Source: an uncultured Burkholderiales bacterium (GTDB lineage Bacteria; Pseudomonadota; Gammaproteobacteria; Burkholderiales; Burkholderiaceae). Taken from it: a stretch of 24,204 nucleotides of DNA. The DNA lies in NCBI GenBank assembly GCA_946480465.1, contig CAMLJY010000078.1, positions 1-24,204 on the forward strand. The letters run 5' to 3'. A program made the position numbers and the translations under genes. Of this stretch, positions 7,864 through 15,495 are shown piece after piece. The notes beneath the pieces were generated by a model, which searched no databases, had not been told where the DNA came from, and saw only the letters and a list, made by a program, of their open reading frames with translations. Each line of letters begins with the position of its first letter. Position 1 is the stretch's first letter.

Positions 7864-7989
7864 CAATCCCCGCCGCCCCGCTGCCCCGACCGCCCCCGCC
7901 GGCCCGGGCTCAGCACGCGGCCCGCTCGCACGACAATCAGCCGCCCGTGCACCACCGGGCGCGCCTTCCCGCCCCGTCGCCGCAGCACG

Positions 7990-8517
7990 ATGCCCGCTCC
8001 CGCCCGCGCCATCCCGGTTCCCCCCGGCACCGAAATCCACCGCCACCTGCCGCAGGCCTACTTCCACGACTGCTATCTGCAGCCCGTGGACGAGCCGCTG
8101 CCCAGCGCGCTGGCGATCTACCTGGATTCGGTGTCGCGCACGCCAAGCTGGGTGAACACGCTGATGCGCACGCGCAACCGCATCGTGTCGCTGTTCGGCC
8201 TGAAGGACCTGGGCCTGATGGGCGATCTGCCGACGAAACCGGCGCAGGACTACCGGCTGGGCGACCGCGTCGGCATCTTCTCGCTGCTGTACCTGAGCGA
8301 CGACGAGGTGATCCTCACCGACTCCGACAAGCACCTGCAGGCCCGGGTGTCGCTGTGCCGCCTGCGGCAGGACGGCCGCGCCGCGGTCGCGGTCGCGGTA
8401 TCGACCGTAGTGCACGTGCACAACTTCCTCGGGCGGGCCTACCTGTTCTTCGTCGTGCCGGTGCACCGCCGGATCGTGCCGGCGATGATGGCGCGCATGG
8501 CAGCGGCACCGCGCTGA
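7990..8517 (+). CDS. DUF2867 domain-containing protein
   Basis: This 175-residue protein matches the DUF2867 family as I know it: YLDSVSRTPSWVNTLMRTRNRIVSLFGLKDLG followed by GDRVGIFSLLYLSDDEVILTDSDKHLQARVSL and a C-terminal FFVVPVHRRIVPAMMARM. No signal peptide is evident. Its function is unknown; the fold family is related to START/SRPBCC-like proteins, though I cannot show that here. The ATG at 7990 has no clear ribosome site. It is divergent from the LacI-family gene across the repeat-bearing gap and is followed 136 bp later by an acetyltransferase gene on the same strand. Confidence 0.85.
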   Translation: MPAPARAIPVPPGTEIHRHLPQAYFHDCYLQPVDEPLPSALAIYLDSVSRTPSWVNTLMRTRNRIVSLFGLKDLGLMGDLPTKPAQDYRLGDRVGIFSLLYLSDDEVILTDSDKHLQARVSLCRLRQDGRAAVAVAVSTVVHVHNFLGRAYLFFVVPVHRRIVPAMMARMAAAPR

Positions 8518-8575
8518 GCAAACGCCGCGGCCGCCGGCCCGCGCCGGGTGTTCCGTGCCCGCCCTCGCCGACCAG

Positions 8576-8638
8576 GTCTCGCCCGTCTCGCCCGTCTCGC
8601 CCGTCTCGCCCGTCTCGCCAGTCTCGCCCGTCTCGTTC
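8576..8638. repeat. Nonanucleotide tandem repeat (GTCTCGCCC, 7 units)
   Basis: Seven adjoining 9-nt units start at 8576; five are perfect, the fifth ends in CCA and the seventh ends in TTC. In the plus frame of the next gene they would encode repeated Val-Ser-Pro. They lie upstream of the ATG at 8654 but downstream of a possible GTG start at 8555, so they are either 5' leader or an N-terminal repeat tail. Confidence 0.95.
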
Positions 8639-8653
8639 GTCCCGACCCCAGCC

Positions 8654-9274
8654 ATGCCGCCCGCCGCTGCCGCCTCCTCCGCCGCGCTGTTCCAGGCCGC
8701 GCGCCTGGCCGCCCACCCGCTGGCGCCGCACCAGCTGCCGCTGCTGCAGGCGCTGTTCGACGCCAACCCTCTGTACTTCCAGGCGGTCAACGGCCGCGCC
8801 GCACGTCCCGACGAGGCGCGGCAGGAGTTCGACGAGCTGCCCCCGCCCCACCTGCCGTTCACGCGGCGCTGGTTCCTCGGCCTCTTCGACCGCCCGCCGC
8901 ACGGGGATGCGCTGCAGGGCGTGGCCGTCGCGGTGCAGGACTTGTGCGCCCCCGGCGTGTGGCACATCGCGCTGTACCTGCTCGCCACGGCATGGCATGG
9001 CAGCGGCGCCGCCGCCGACACCTACCGCGCATGGGAAGCGTGGATGGCAGGGCAGGGCGCCCGCTGGCTGCGGCTGGGCGTGGTCGTGGGCAACACGCGG
9101 GCCGAGCGCTTCTGGCGGGCCCAGGGCTACACCGCGCTGCGCCGCCGCGACGGCGTGGACACCGGCGGCCGCATCAACAGCGTGCAGGTGCTGGCCAAGC
9201 CACTGGCTGGCGGCAGCATCGACGACTACCTGGCCCTGGTGCCGCGCGACCACCCGGACTCCACGCTGTCCTGA
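8654..9274 (+). CDS. GNAT-family N-acetyltransferase
   Basis: From the ATG at 8654 this is a 206-residue protein with a GNAT-like fold: LPLLQALFDANPLYFQAVNG at the start of the domain, a strand GVWHIALYLLA, and the acetyl-CoA region WLRLGVVVGNTRAERFWRAQGY. The substrate is not evident. An in-frame GTG at 8555 would add 33 residues made mostly of Val-Ser-Pro repeats; neither start has a good ribosome site. I prefer 8654 because the added segment is low-complexity and is not part of the fold. Together with the DUF2867 gene it forms a short plus-strand pair. Confidence 0.82.
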   Translation: MPPAAAASSAALFQAARLAAHPLAPHQLPLLQALFDANPLYFQAVNGRAARPDEARQEFDELPPPHLPFTRRWFLGLFDRPPHGDALQGVAVAVQDLCAPGVWHIALYLLATAWHGSGAAADTYRAWEAWMAGQGARWLRLGVVVGNTRAERFWRAQGYTALRRRDGVDTGGRINSVQVLAKPLAGGSIDDYLALVPRDHPDSTLS

Positions 9275-9332
9275 AGGCGCCGCCGCGGCTGCCGCGCGTG
9301 CGCCGCACGCCCCTCGAGGCGCGGCAGCCCGG

Positions 9333-9686
9333 TCACTCGGCTTCCGGGTCCTCACCCTCGACTTCGGCGCTCAGCGCGTCGACCTGCGCCTGCACGTCCT
9401 CGTCGGGCGCATCGATCACGCGGTCGGGCAGGATGTCGGCGCCTTCGCGCACGTCGGCGCCGGTGGCGGCACCGCGTTCGCCGGTGCCCAGCGCATCGCT
9501 GGCGCTGTCTTGGTGGGCCGGCGTCGCACCCAGTTCGTCCGGGGCGTCGCCGTCGGTGGGCATGGTGCGTTCGCCCTGCACGTCGGCGCCGCTGTCCGAG
9601 CTGTCGCTGGGGCCCAGGAGGTCGACGTCGCGCCCGCTGGCGCGGCGGGCGGTCGCTTCGCCGCCGAGGATGCTGCTGGTGGCCAT
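9333..9686 (-). CDS. Small acidic protein of unknown function
   Basis: A 117-residue protein starting at the ATG at 9686 with GGAG 9 nt upstream. It is strongly acidic and low in hydrophobic residues, with no signal peptide or membrane segment. It carries the segments SSILGGEA, DLLGPSDSSDSGADVQGE, PDELGA, GTGERGAATGADVREGADILPDRVI and an acidic tail. Evenly spaced Asp/Gly motifs suggest a disordered or ion-binding protein. I believe similar proteins occur in other Burkholderiales, but I know of no function. The ribosome site and coherent composition make it more likely real than a shadow. Confidence 0.72.
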   Translation of the reverse strand: MATSSILGGEATARRASGRDVDLLGPSDSSDSGADVQGERTMPTDGDAPDELGATPAHQDSASDALGTGERGAATGADVREGADILPDRVIDAPDEDVQAQVDALSAEVEGEDPEAE

Positions 9687-9902
9687 GGTTCGGTTCTCCG
9701 TGGGATGGCGATCAGGCTTCACCCTATGCGCGCCAGCCCAGCAGCGCTGTAGGACAGTGGCGTGCCTGGCCGCGCCGGGCCGCCTACAGCCGCGTTCGCG
9801 GCAACAGGTGGCTTGCTGCGGTACAAGGGCGGCTCGCTGCGCAGCCCCGCCCCCCCGGAAGCCGCACGACCACCAAGCCACCGCGCACGCACGCACACCC
9901 TG

Positions 9903-10472
9903 ATGACCCCTGAAGACAGCGTCCCACCCACCCCCGCGGGCGACAGCGCGCCCGGCCCCTGCCCGCGCGCCCTGCAGACCGAACGCCTGCTGCTGGAGCC
10001 GCTTCGGCGCGAGCACGCGGCGGCGATGTTCCCGCTGCTGCAGGACCCCACGCTGTACACCTGGGTCGACCACGGCCCGCCGCCCTCGCTGGAGTCCCTT
10101 CAGCAACGTTATGCCCGGCTGGAGCAGCGCCATTCGCCGGACGGCCGGGAACAGTGGCTGAACTGGATCGTCTTCGCCCGCGCGGCGCCCGGACTGCCGC
10201 TGGGTGTGGTGCAAGCCACCGTGCTGCCGGACCACTGCGCCTGGGTGGCCTACGAATTCGCCGCGCCGCACCGCGGCCAGGGCCACGCCCGTGAGTCGGT
10301 GAAGGCCATGCTGGCCGAACTGGCCGCGTCATTCGGCGTGCAGCGCTTCCAGGCCACGGTGGAAGCGGCCAACGAGCGCTCCATCCACCTGCTGCGGCGC
10401 CTGGGCTTCCACCCCGCCGCGCCCGAGGGCATCACCACCCTCACCCCGAGCGAGCGGCTGTACCTGCGCTGA
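9903..10472 (+). CDS. GNAT-family N-acetyltransferase, RimJ/RimL type
   Basis: A 189-residue acetyltransferase starting at the ATG at 9903. LQTERLLLEPLRREHAAAMF opens the domain in the way of RimJ/RimL-type enzymes. The acetyl-CoA loop region is FAAPHRGQGHARESVKAML, and the C-terminal half has VEAANERSIHLLRRLGF. Such enzymes acetylate protein N-termini, amino sugars or small amines; the substrate is not visible here. The first 20 residues are proline-rich. The frame remains open upstream to 9762, but there is no domain support there. It converges on recQ. Confidence 0.85.
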   Translation: MTPEDSVPPTPAGDSAPGPCPRALQTERLLLEPLRREHAAAMFPLLQDPTLYTWVDHGPPPSLESLQQRYARLEQRHSPDGREQWLNWIVFARAAPGLPLGVVQATVLPDHCAWVAYEFAAPHRGQGHARESVKAMLAELAASFGVQRFQATVEAANERSIHLLRRLGFHPAAPEGITTLTPSERLYLR

Positions 10473-10474
10473 CC

Positions 10475-10493
10475 GCGCGACGCCACGCCGCGC
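10475..10493. terminator. Weak inverted repeat between convergent genes
   Basis: GCGCG and CGCGC can form a 5-bp stem with a 9-nt loop in the 22-bp gap between the acetyltransferase (plus) and recQ (minus). It has no T tract in either direction. Confidence 0.2.
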
Positions 10494-10494
10494 T

Positions 10495-12243
10495 TCAGGC
10501 GGATGCCTCCGCCGCCGCGCGCCCGGGCCGCACGAAGTCGGGGTGGAAACAGCGCCGGTGGCGGCCACCGAAGTCGACCGTGACCGCCTCCGGCGTCGCC
10601 TGGGTCACCACGCCTTCGCCATAACGCCTGACGCGCACGGCATCGCCGGCCCGGAAGCGTGCGCCGGGCGACGGTGGCGGCGGCAGCGCGGCCTCCGGCG
10701 CGGCCGCCGTGGGCACCGCGGCCGAAGCGGCGTCGGTCACCGGCGCGCTGGACTCGAAGGCCGCCATGCGGCGGCAGTTGTCGCAGGTGCCGCAGCGCTG
10801 GAAGGGCAGCGGCTCCTCGAAGGCCTCGAGCAAGGTGCGCCAGCGGCAGCCCCCGGTCTGGGCGTAGGACACCACCTGCTCCAGGCGCTGCTGGTCCTGT
10901 TCGGTCTTCTCGACGTAGCGCGCCAGCAGCGCCTCGATGCCCTCGATCGCGGCGGCGCCGTCACGCACGTGGATGTGGCCGCCGGCGTCCACGTCCAGCC
11001 AGCGCTGGCGCCGCATCAGGTTCAGCAGCACGCGCAGCTTGGTGGCGGGGCGCTGCAGCCGCGTCTTCAGCCGCCCCAGCGTCCAGGGCTCGCCGCCGGC
11101 ATCGCTGTCCAGCGTCGCCAGCAGCTTCAGGCCATCGTCGACCGTCGGGTAGCGGCTGTTCAGGAAAAACTGCTGCACCGCGCGGTCGCCCGCCAGGTAC
11201 AGCAGCTTGCAGCGGGCCGGGTCGCCGTCGCGCCCGGCGCGGCCGGCCTCCTGGTAATACACGTCCAGCCCCGCCGGCAGCTGGTAGTGCAGCACGAGGC
11301 GGATGTCCGGCTTGTCGATGCCCAGCCCGAAGGCATTGGTCGCCACCATCAGCCGGCCGCCGTCGGCGTCACCCGCCATGAAGGCCTGCTGCGCGGCCTG
11401 GCGTTCGGCCACGCGCAGCTGGCCGTGGTACAGGCCGGCGGGCAGGCCGGCCTCGCGCAGCGCCGCATGCACGGCTTCGGCCGCCTTCACCGTGGCGGCA
11501 TAGACGATGGCCGCGCCCGGCTCGGACGACAGCAGCTCGATGGTGCGGCGCAGCTTCGCCGCCTCGTCGTTCAAGGTCTCGACGCTGAAGCACAGGTTGG
11601 GCCGGTAGCTGCTGCCGGTGAGCACGCCGGACGGCGGAATCGCGAGCTGCCGCGCGATGTCGCTGGTGACTTCGTCGCTCGCCGTCGCGGTCAGCGCCAG
11701 CACCGGCGGCGAGCCCAGGCGCTGCAGCATGGTGCCCACCTCGGTGAAGGCGGGCCGGAAGTCGTGGCCCCAGTGCGAGATGCAATGCGCCTCGTCGACC
11801 ACCAGCAGGCCGATGTGCCGCTTGGTCAGCAGCGCGATGAAGGCCGGCTCCACCAGCCGCTCCGGCGTGACGAAGGCGATGCGCGCGCTGCCGCCGGCGA
11901 TGGCCTGCTCCGCGGCGGCAGCCTGCTCGGGATCGACGGCGCTGTTCAGCTGCACCGCGGCCACGCCCAGCTGCACCAGCTTGTCGCACTGGTCCTGCAT
12001 CAGCGCGATCAGCGGCGAGACGACGACGGTGATGCCATCCAGCAGCGTGGCCGGCAGCTGGTAGCACAGCGACTTGCCGGCGCCGGTGGGCATCACCGCC
12101 AGCGTGCTCCGGCCGCGCAGCGCGCGCTCGATGACGTCGCGCTGGCCGGGGCGCAGCCGGCGCAGGCCGAAGACCCGGCGCAACTGCTGGGGCACCTGCC
12201 GCAGCATTGCCTCGGTGCGGCCGGCGGGTACGGGACGGGCCAT
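10495..12243 (-). CDS. recQ: RecQ-family ATP-dependent DNA helicase
   Basis: A 582-residue superfamily-2 helicase that unwinds DNA 3' to 5' in repair and recombination. Start: the ATG at 12243 with GGGAG 8 nt upstream. Motif I is MPTGAGKS (Lys57), motif II DEAH in VVDEAHCISHWGHDFRP, motif III ALTATAS, and motif VI QEAGRAGRDG. After the helicase core comes a winged-helix-like stretch (about residues 362-430), then the four zinc-ligand cysteines Cys466, Cys484, Cys487 and Cys490 (RCGTCDNC). Classical RecQ has zinc before winged helix, so the order here appears reversed. There is no HRDC domain. Instead, after an alanine/proline linker, residues about 525-575 (GDAVRVRRYGEGVVTQ, VTVDFGG, DFVRPG) resemble the small UvrD-type C-terminal domain. 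Confidence 0.94.
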   Translation of the reverse strand: MARPVPAGRTEAMLRQVPQQLRRVFGLRRLRPGQRDVIERALRGRSTLAVMPTGAGKSLCYQLPATLLDGITVVVSPLIALMQDQCDKLVQLGVAAVQLNSAVDPEQAAAAEQAIAGGSARIAFVTPERLVEPAFIALLTKRHIGLLVVDEAHCISHWGHDFRPAFTEVGTMLQRLGSPPVLALTATASDEVTSDIARQLAIPPSGVLTGSSYRPNLCFSVETLNDEAAKLRRTIELLSSEPGAAIVYAATVKAAEAVHAALREAGLPAGLYHGQLRVAERQAAQQAFMAGDADGGRLMVATNAFGLGIDKPDIRLVLHYQLPAGLDVYYQEAGRAGRDGDPARCKLLYLAGDRAVQQFFLNSRYPTVDDGLKLLATLDSDAGGEPWTLGRLKTRLQRPATKLRVLLNLMRRQRWLDVDAGGHIHVRDGAAAIEGIEALLARYVEKTEQDQQRLEQVVSYAQTGGCRWRTLLEAFEEPLPFQRCGTCDNCRRMAAFESSAPVTDAASAAVPTAAAPEAALPPPPSPGARFRAGDAVRVRRYGEGVVTQATPEAVTVDFGGRHRRCFHPDFVRPGRAAAEASA

Positions 12244-12578
12244 CGGCTCAGCTCCCGGGCGCGCGCAAGCGCGGCGCGTGGGTCCACAAGGCAACGCAGA
12301 TCATGGCTAACCCCCTGAACGTCAGTGGGCGCCAGCATCGCGCGCGGGCCGCGCCCGCACAGTCGGCAGGGCCGCGGTTTGCGTGTAGGAGGATGGCGCG
12401 GGCCGCGCGCCAGAATCCGCAGCGCCAGGATCATCTGGCGGGACCACCCGACCGCCCCGCCCCCTGCCTGGTGCGCGGTTTCCTCGACGGGCCGTTCGGC
12501 GGCCGCCAGGATCGCGTGCCAGTCCGGGCGGCGGGTGCCACTGGCCTGGGTGTCACTTGTCAACCAGGAGAGGATGTC
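12244..12578. other. Divergent intergenic region between recQ and carbonic anhydrase
   Basis: This 335-bp gap must hold promoters for both genes, but I cannot assign -10/-35 boxes with confidence. It contains one perfect 6-bp stem (CGCCAG/CTGGCG, 12423-12440, 6-nt loop) and other GC-rich palindromic runs. Frames open through it on the plus strand are arginine/proline-rich and not credible as protein. Confidence 0.5.
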
Positions 12579-13337
12579 ATGAAGCCTGCCTTGTCGATCG
12601 TCGCCACCGCCTACCTCGTCGCCGCCGCGTCGGCCGCGCAGGCCGCGGACAAGCCGCACTGGAGCTACCACGGCCATGGCAGCCCAGCGCACTGGGCCGA
12701 GCTGGATGCCGGGTTCAAGACCTGCAAGCTCGGCAAGCTGCAGTCGCCGATCAACATCGAGACCCGGAAGGTCCAGAAGTCGGCGGATGCCAGGCCCATC
12801 GGCTTCGCGTACACAGCGGGCAGCGGCGGCGAGGTGGTCGACAACGGCCACACGATCCAGGTCAACCTGCCCAGCGCCGGGGCGGTCACGCTGGACGGCA
12901 CCGAGTACAGGCTGCTGCAGTTCCATTTCCATGCACCGAGCGAGGAATCCTTCGACGGCAAGCGCTACCCGCTGGTGGCGCACCTGGTGCACAAGAACGC
13001 GCAGGGGCAGCTCGGCGTCGTCGCGGTGCTGTTCAAGGCCGGCAAGAACAACCCGGCGCTGAAGCCGGTGTTCGAACACCTGCCCGCCAAGGCCGGCGAA
13101 AAGCGCCCGCTGGAGGCCGCCTTCGACCCGGCCACCCTGCTGCCGGCCGACCGTGCGTACTACGCCTTCATGGGCTCGCTGACCACGCCGCCCTGCAGCG
13201 AAGAGGTGCGCTGGCAGGTGCTGAAGACGCCGGTCGAGCTGTCGAAGGCGCAGCTGGCCGCGTTCAAGAAGCGTTATTCGATGAACGCCCGGCCGCTGCA
13301 GCCGCTGAATGGGCGCAAGGTGGTGCTGAGCCAGTAG
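12579..13337 (+). CDS. Periplasmic alpha-carbonic anhydrase
   Basis: A 252-residue alpha-class carbonic anhydrase catalysing CO2 + H2O to bicarbonate, with a zinc cofactor. AGGAGAGG precedes the ATG at 12579. Residues 1-22 (MKPALSIVATAYLVAAASAAQA) form a Sec signal peptide. Family motifs in order: WSYHGHGSPAHWAEL, LQSPINI, the zinc site QFHFHAPSEE (His116, His118) with the third ligand in AHLVH (His135), VVAVLFKAG, and the late motif FMGSLTTPPCSEEVRW. The pair Cys49 and the Cys of TTPPC could form the conserved disulfide. The position usually held by Glu two residues before the third zinc ligand is Val. It is divergent from recQ and seems monocistronic. Confidence 0.96.
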   Translation: MKPALSIVATAYLVAAASAAQAADKPHWSYHGHGSPAHWAELDAGFKTCKLGKLQSPINIETRKVQKSADARPIGFAYTAGSGGEVVDNGHTIQVNLPSAGAVTLDGTEYRLLQFHFHAPSEESFDGKRYPLVAHLVHKNAQGQLGVVAVLFKAGKNNPALKPVFEHLPAKAGEKRPLEAAFDPATLLPADRAYYAFMGSLTTPPCSEEVRWQVLKTPVELSKAQLAAFKKRYSMNARPLQPLNGRKVVLSQ

Positions 13338-13689
13338 GCCGAGGCGGAACATCGGCGGCAGCAGCATCGCCTCGTCGCAGCGCTGCAGGCCGCCAGCGGG
13401 ATGCTGCCGCCGCCTCCGCCATGCTGATGCTGCGGTGGCCGCGGCCGCCCGTACCGCGGCGCCTCCAGTTCCCGACAAGCTGCAGGAAGGCCAGCGATCA
13501 CGCTGCCGGACATCGGCGGCGGCATCTTCGAACATCCTGCACGACGGCAGCGGCTGGGTGCTGCAGGCCATGCTGAGCGCCGGCAACGAGTCCGTCTTCG
13601 AACCGGGTGGCGTTGCTGCTGGTGCTGGGCAGCCGGCGCGGCAGCGCAGGCGCGCCGGCGGGTGCGCGCGGCGGCCGCCGGACCGGCGC
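13338..13689. other. Intergenic region between convergent genes
   Basis: This 352-bp stretch separates the carbonic anhydrase (plus) from a Bug-type binding protein (minus). I read all six frames and recognise no domain. Open frames exist on both strands but have alanine/arginine-rich composition and no start with a ribosome site. No clear terminator is visible. Confidence 0.4.
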
Positions 13690-14679
13690 TCAATCCGGCT
13701 TGATCTTCGCCCGCGCGATCACCGCCTTCCAGCGCTGCTGCTCCAAGCCGACGAACCTGGCGAACTCGGCCGGCGTCGAGCCGACGGCGATCGCGGCGTC
13801 GGCGCTCAGCCGCTCCAGCGCCTGCGGCTCCTTCACTGCCTTGGCGGCGGCGGCAGCCAGCCTGTCGGCCGCGGCCTGCGGCAGCGTGGCGGGGGCCAGC
13901 AGGCCGTACCACTGCGTCATCTCGAAACCGGGGTAGCCCTGCTCGGCGACGGTCGGCACGTCCGGCAGCTGCGGGATGCGCTGCGGCGTGCCGGTGGCGA
14001 TGCAGCGCAGCTTGCCGGTCTTGATGAACTGCAGCACCGCGGGGGCGCCGACGGATGCAGCGTCGAGCCGGCCGGCCAGCAGGTCGGTCAGCTGCGGGCC
14101 GGTGCCGCGGTAGGGCACGTGAACCATGAAGGTCTCGCTGGCCATCTTCAGGTACTCCATCGCCAGGTGGCCGGCGCTGCCGTTGCCGGCCGAACCGTAG
14201 TTCAGCCGCCCGGGCTTGGACTTGGCCAGCGCGATGAATTCCTTCAGGTTCCGCGCCGGCAGGTCCGGATGCACCAGGTACAGGCTGGGCACCTTGGCCA
14301 GCAGCGAGACGGGTTTGAAATCCTTGTTCGCGTCGTAGGGCAGCTTGTCGAAGATGTACGGGTTGACCGCCAGCGTGCCGATGTGGCCCAGGATCAGCGT
14401 GTGCTGGTCGTCCGCGCGCGCCACTTCCTGCATCGCCACGTTGCCGGCGGCGCCGGGCTTGTTGTCGACGAAGACGCTCTGGCCCAGCAGCTTGCTCAGC
14501 TCCGCCGCGCTCGCGCGGGCGACGATCTCGGAGCTGCCGCCGGGCGCGAAGGGCACGACGAAGCGGATGGCCCTGCTCGGCCACGCGCCCTGGGCGCGCA
14601 GGCCGGGCACCGTGCCGGCGGCGCCAGCCGCGGCCAGCGCCTGCAGCAGCGCGCGCCGGGAAAGGGTTGAATCGCTCAT
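13690..14679 (-). CDS. Bug/TctC-family periplasmic binding protein
   Basis: A 329-residue receptor of the Bug family (tripartite tricarboxylate transporter substrate-binding protein). The ATG at 14679 has AGGAG 7 nt upstream. The leader MSDSTLSRRALLQALAAAG has a twin-arginine-like SRRALLQ motif, so Tat export is possible. Landmarks include FVVPFAPGGSSEIVAR (Glu where the family usually has Asp), VDNKPGAAGNVA, NYGSAGNGSAGHLAMEYLK, HVPYRGTGPQLTDLLAGRLDA, and PDVPTVAEQGYPGFE. The ligand is likely a carboxylate or amide, unresolved from sequence. No tctA or tctB lies nearby, as is common for Bug proteins. It is divergent from the response regulator gene across 126 bp and may be under its control. 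Confidence 0.93.
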   Translation of the reverse strand: MSDSTLSRRALLQALAAAGAAGTVPGLRAQGAWPSRAIRFVVPFAPGGSSEIVARASAAELSKLLGQSVFVDNKPGAAGNVAMQEVARADDQHTLILGHIGTLAVNPYIFDKLPYDANKDFKPVSLLAKVPSLYLVHPDLPARNLKEFIALAKSKPGRLNYGSAGNGSAGHLAMEYLKMASETFMVHVPYRGTGPQLTDLLAGRLDAASVGAPAVLQFIKTGKLRCIATGTPQRIPQLPDVPTVAEQGYPGFEMTQWYGLLAPATLPQAAADRLAAAAAKAVKEPQALERLSADAAIAVGSTPAEFARFVGLEQQRWKAVIARAKIKPD

Positions 14680-14730
14680 CGCTGGTCTCCTTGTGAATCC
14701 GATGTCGCCCGGCGATGCTGACACCGCGGT

Positions 14731-14747
14731 CTATCAATCCCCTATCA
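14731..14747. promoter_or_regulatory. Direct repeat, possible OmpR-type response-regulator site
   Basis: CTATCA occurs at 14731-14736 and 14742-14747, start-to-start 11 bp, about one helical turn. Tandem half-sites with this spacing are how OmpR/PhoB-type regulators usually bind. They lie between the divergent binding-protein gene and the response regulator, and could serve both. CTGACA at 14718-14723 is a possible -35 box for the plus strand. Confidence 0.4.
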
Positions 14748-14749
14748 GC

Positions 14750-14765
14750 CCGGGCGCGTGCCCGG
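14750..14765. repeat. Inverted repeat in the leader of the response-regulator gene
   Basis: CCGGGC and GCCCGG form a 6-bp stem with the 4-nt loop GCGT, 41 bp before the ATG at 14806. It might be a leader hairpin or an operator; nothing else supports either. Confidence 0.3.
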
Positions 14766-14805
14766 ATGCACCACGCGCCGGCCGCCGCGCGACCACAATG
14801 CCGCG

Positions 14806-15495
14806 ATGCGCATCCTGCTGGCCGAAGACGAGCATGCCCTGGGCGAATGGCTCGCGAGGGCACTGGAGCAGGCGGGCTTCCAGGTCGAATGGCTGGACGA
14901 TGGCCGGCTGGCCGAGCGCGCGCTGGCCGACCACGACTTCGATGCACTGGTGCTGGACCTGGGCCTGCCCGGCCGCAGCGGGCACGAGGTGCTGCGAAAG
15001 CTGCGCGCGCAGGACCGGCGGCTGCCGGTGCTGATCCTGACCGCCCGCGATTCGCTCGCCGAGCGGGTCGGCACGCTGAACGAGGGTGCCGACGACTTTC
15101 TCGCCAAGCCCTTCGCGCTGGCCGAGCTCGAAGCGCGGCTGCTGGCGCTGATCCGCCGTGCCCGCGGCAGCGAGCACCCGCGCCTGGCCTGCGGGCCGCT
15201 GCAGTTCGAAGCCGCCACGCGCCGCTTCACGCTGGGCGACGAGGTGCTGTCGCTGTCCCCGCGCGAGCAGGCGCTGCTGCGCGCGCTGATCCTGAAGGCC
15301 GGCGAGCCGGTGGCGCGCGAGAAGCTGATCGACCGCGTCTTCGGCGACGAGGACGACGTGCAGCCCAGCGCCATCGACGTGCTGCTGCACCGCCTGCGCA
15401 AGCGGCTGGAAGGCCGCGGCGTGCGCATCCACACCTACCGCGGGCTGGGCTACGTGCTGGAACCGGACGAGGCCCCGGGCGAAGGGAGCGGATGA
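14806..15495 (+). CDS. tctD: Response regulator, OmpR family (TctD-like)
   Basis: A 229-residue two-domain transcription factor. The receiver domain has the acidic pocket EDE (residues 7-9), phosphoacceptor Asp51 (LVLDLGLPG), Thr79 and Lys101 (FLAKPF). The C-terminal winged helix runs from about residue 128 to 220 (LSLSPREQALLRALILKAGEPVAREKL, VLLHRLRKRLE, TYRGLGYVLE). I chose the ATG at 14806 because the receiver begins at once with MRILLAEDE; the upstream in-frame ATG at 14758 adds no domain. The stop overlaps the kinase start by 4 nt. The TctD name rests on its partner kinase and the neighbouring TctC-type binding proteins. Confidence 0.93.
   Translation: MRILLAEDEHALGEWLARALEQAGFQVEWLDDGRLAERALADHDFDALVLDLGLPGRSGHEVLRKLRAQDRRLPVLILTARDSLAERVGTLNEGADDFLAKPFALAELEARLLALIRRARGSEHPRLACGPLQFEAATRRFTLGDEVLSLSPREQALLRALILKAGEPVAREKLIDRVFGDEDDVQPSAIDVLLHRLRKRLEGRGVRIHTYRGLGYVLEPDEAPGEGSG

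Noticed and set aside
7593..8030. N-terminal extension of the LacI-family gene through the heptamer repeat
   Set aside because: The helix-turn-helix normally begins near the N-terminus. The extension encodes repeated tryptophan/glycine/aspartate units produced by the 7-nt repeat in any frame.
6852..9752. 966-codon plus-strand open frame
   Set aside because: It is antisense to the LacI-family gene and then out of frame with the next genes; composition is arginine/alanine/proline-rich with no domain.
9745..9760. Another AGCGCTGT match as an operator
   Set aside because: Only the core matches, and GCGCT is common in this DNA; there is no palindrome or link to gluconate genes.
12207..12578. Upstream extension of the carbonic anhydrase gene
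   Set aside because: The ATG at 12579 has a strong ribosome site and starts a signal peptide; the upstream part is arginine/proline-rich and lacks a domain.
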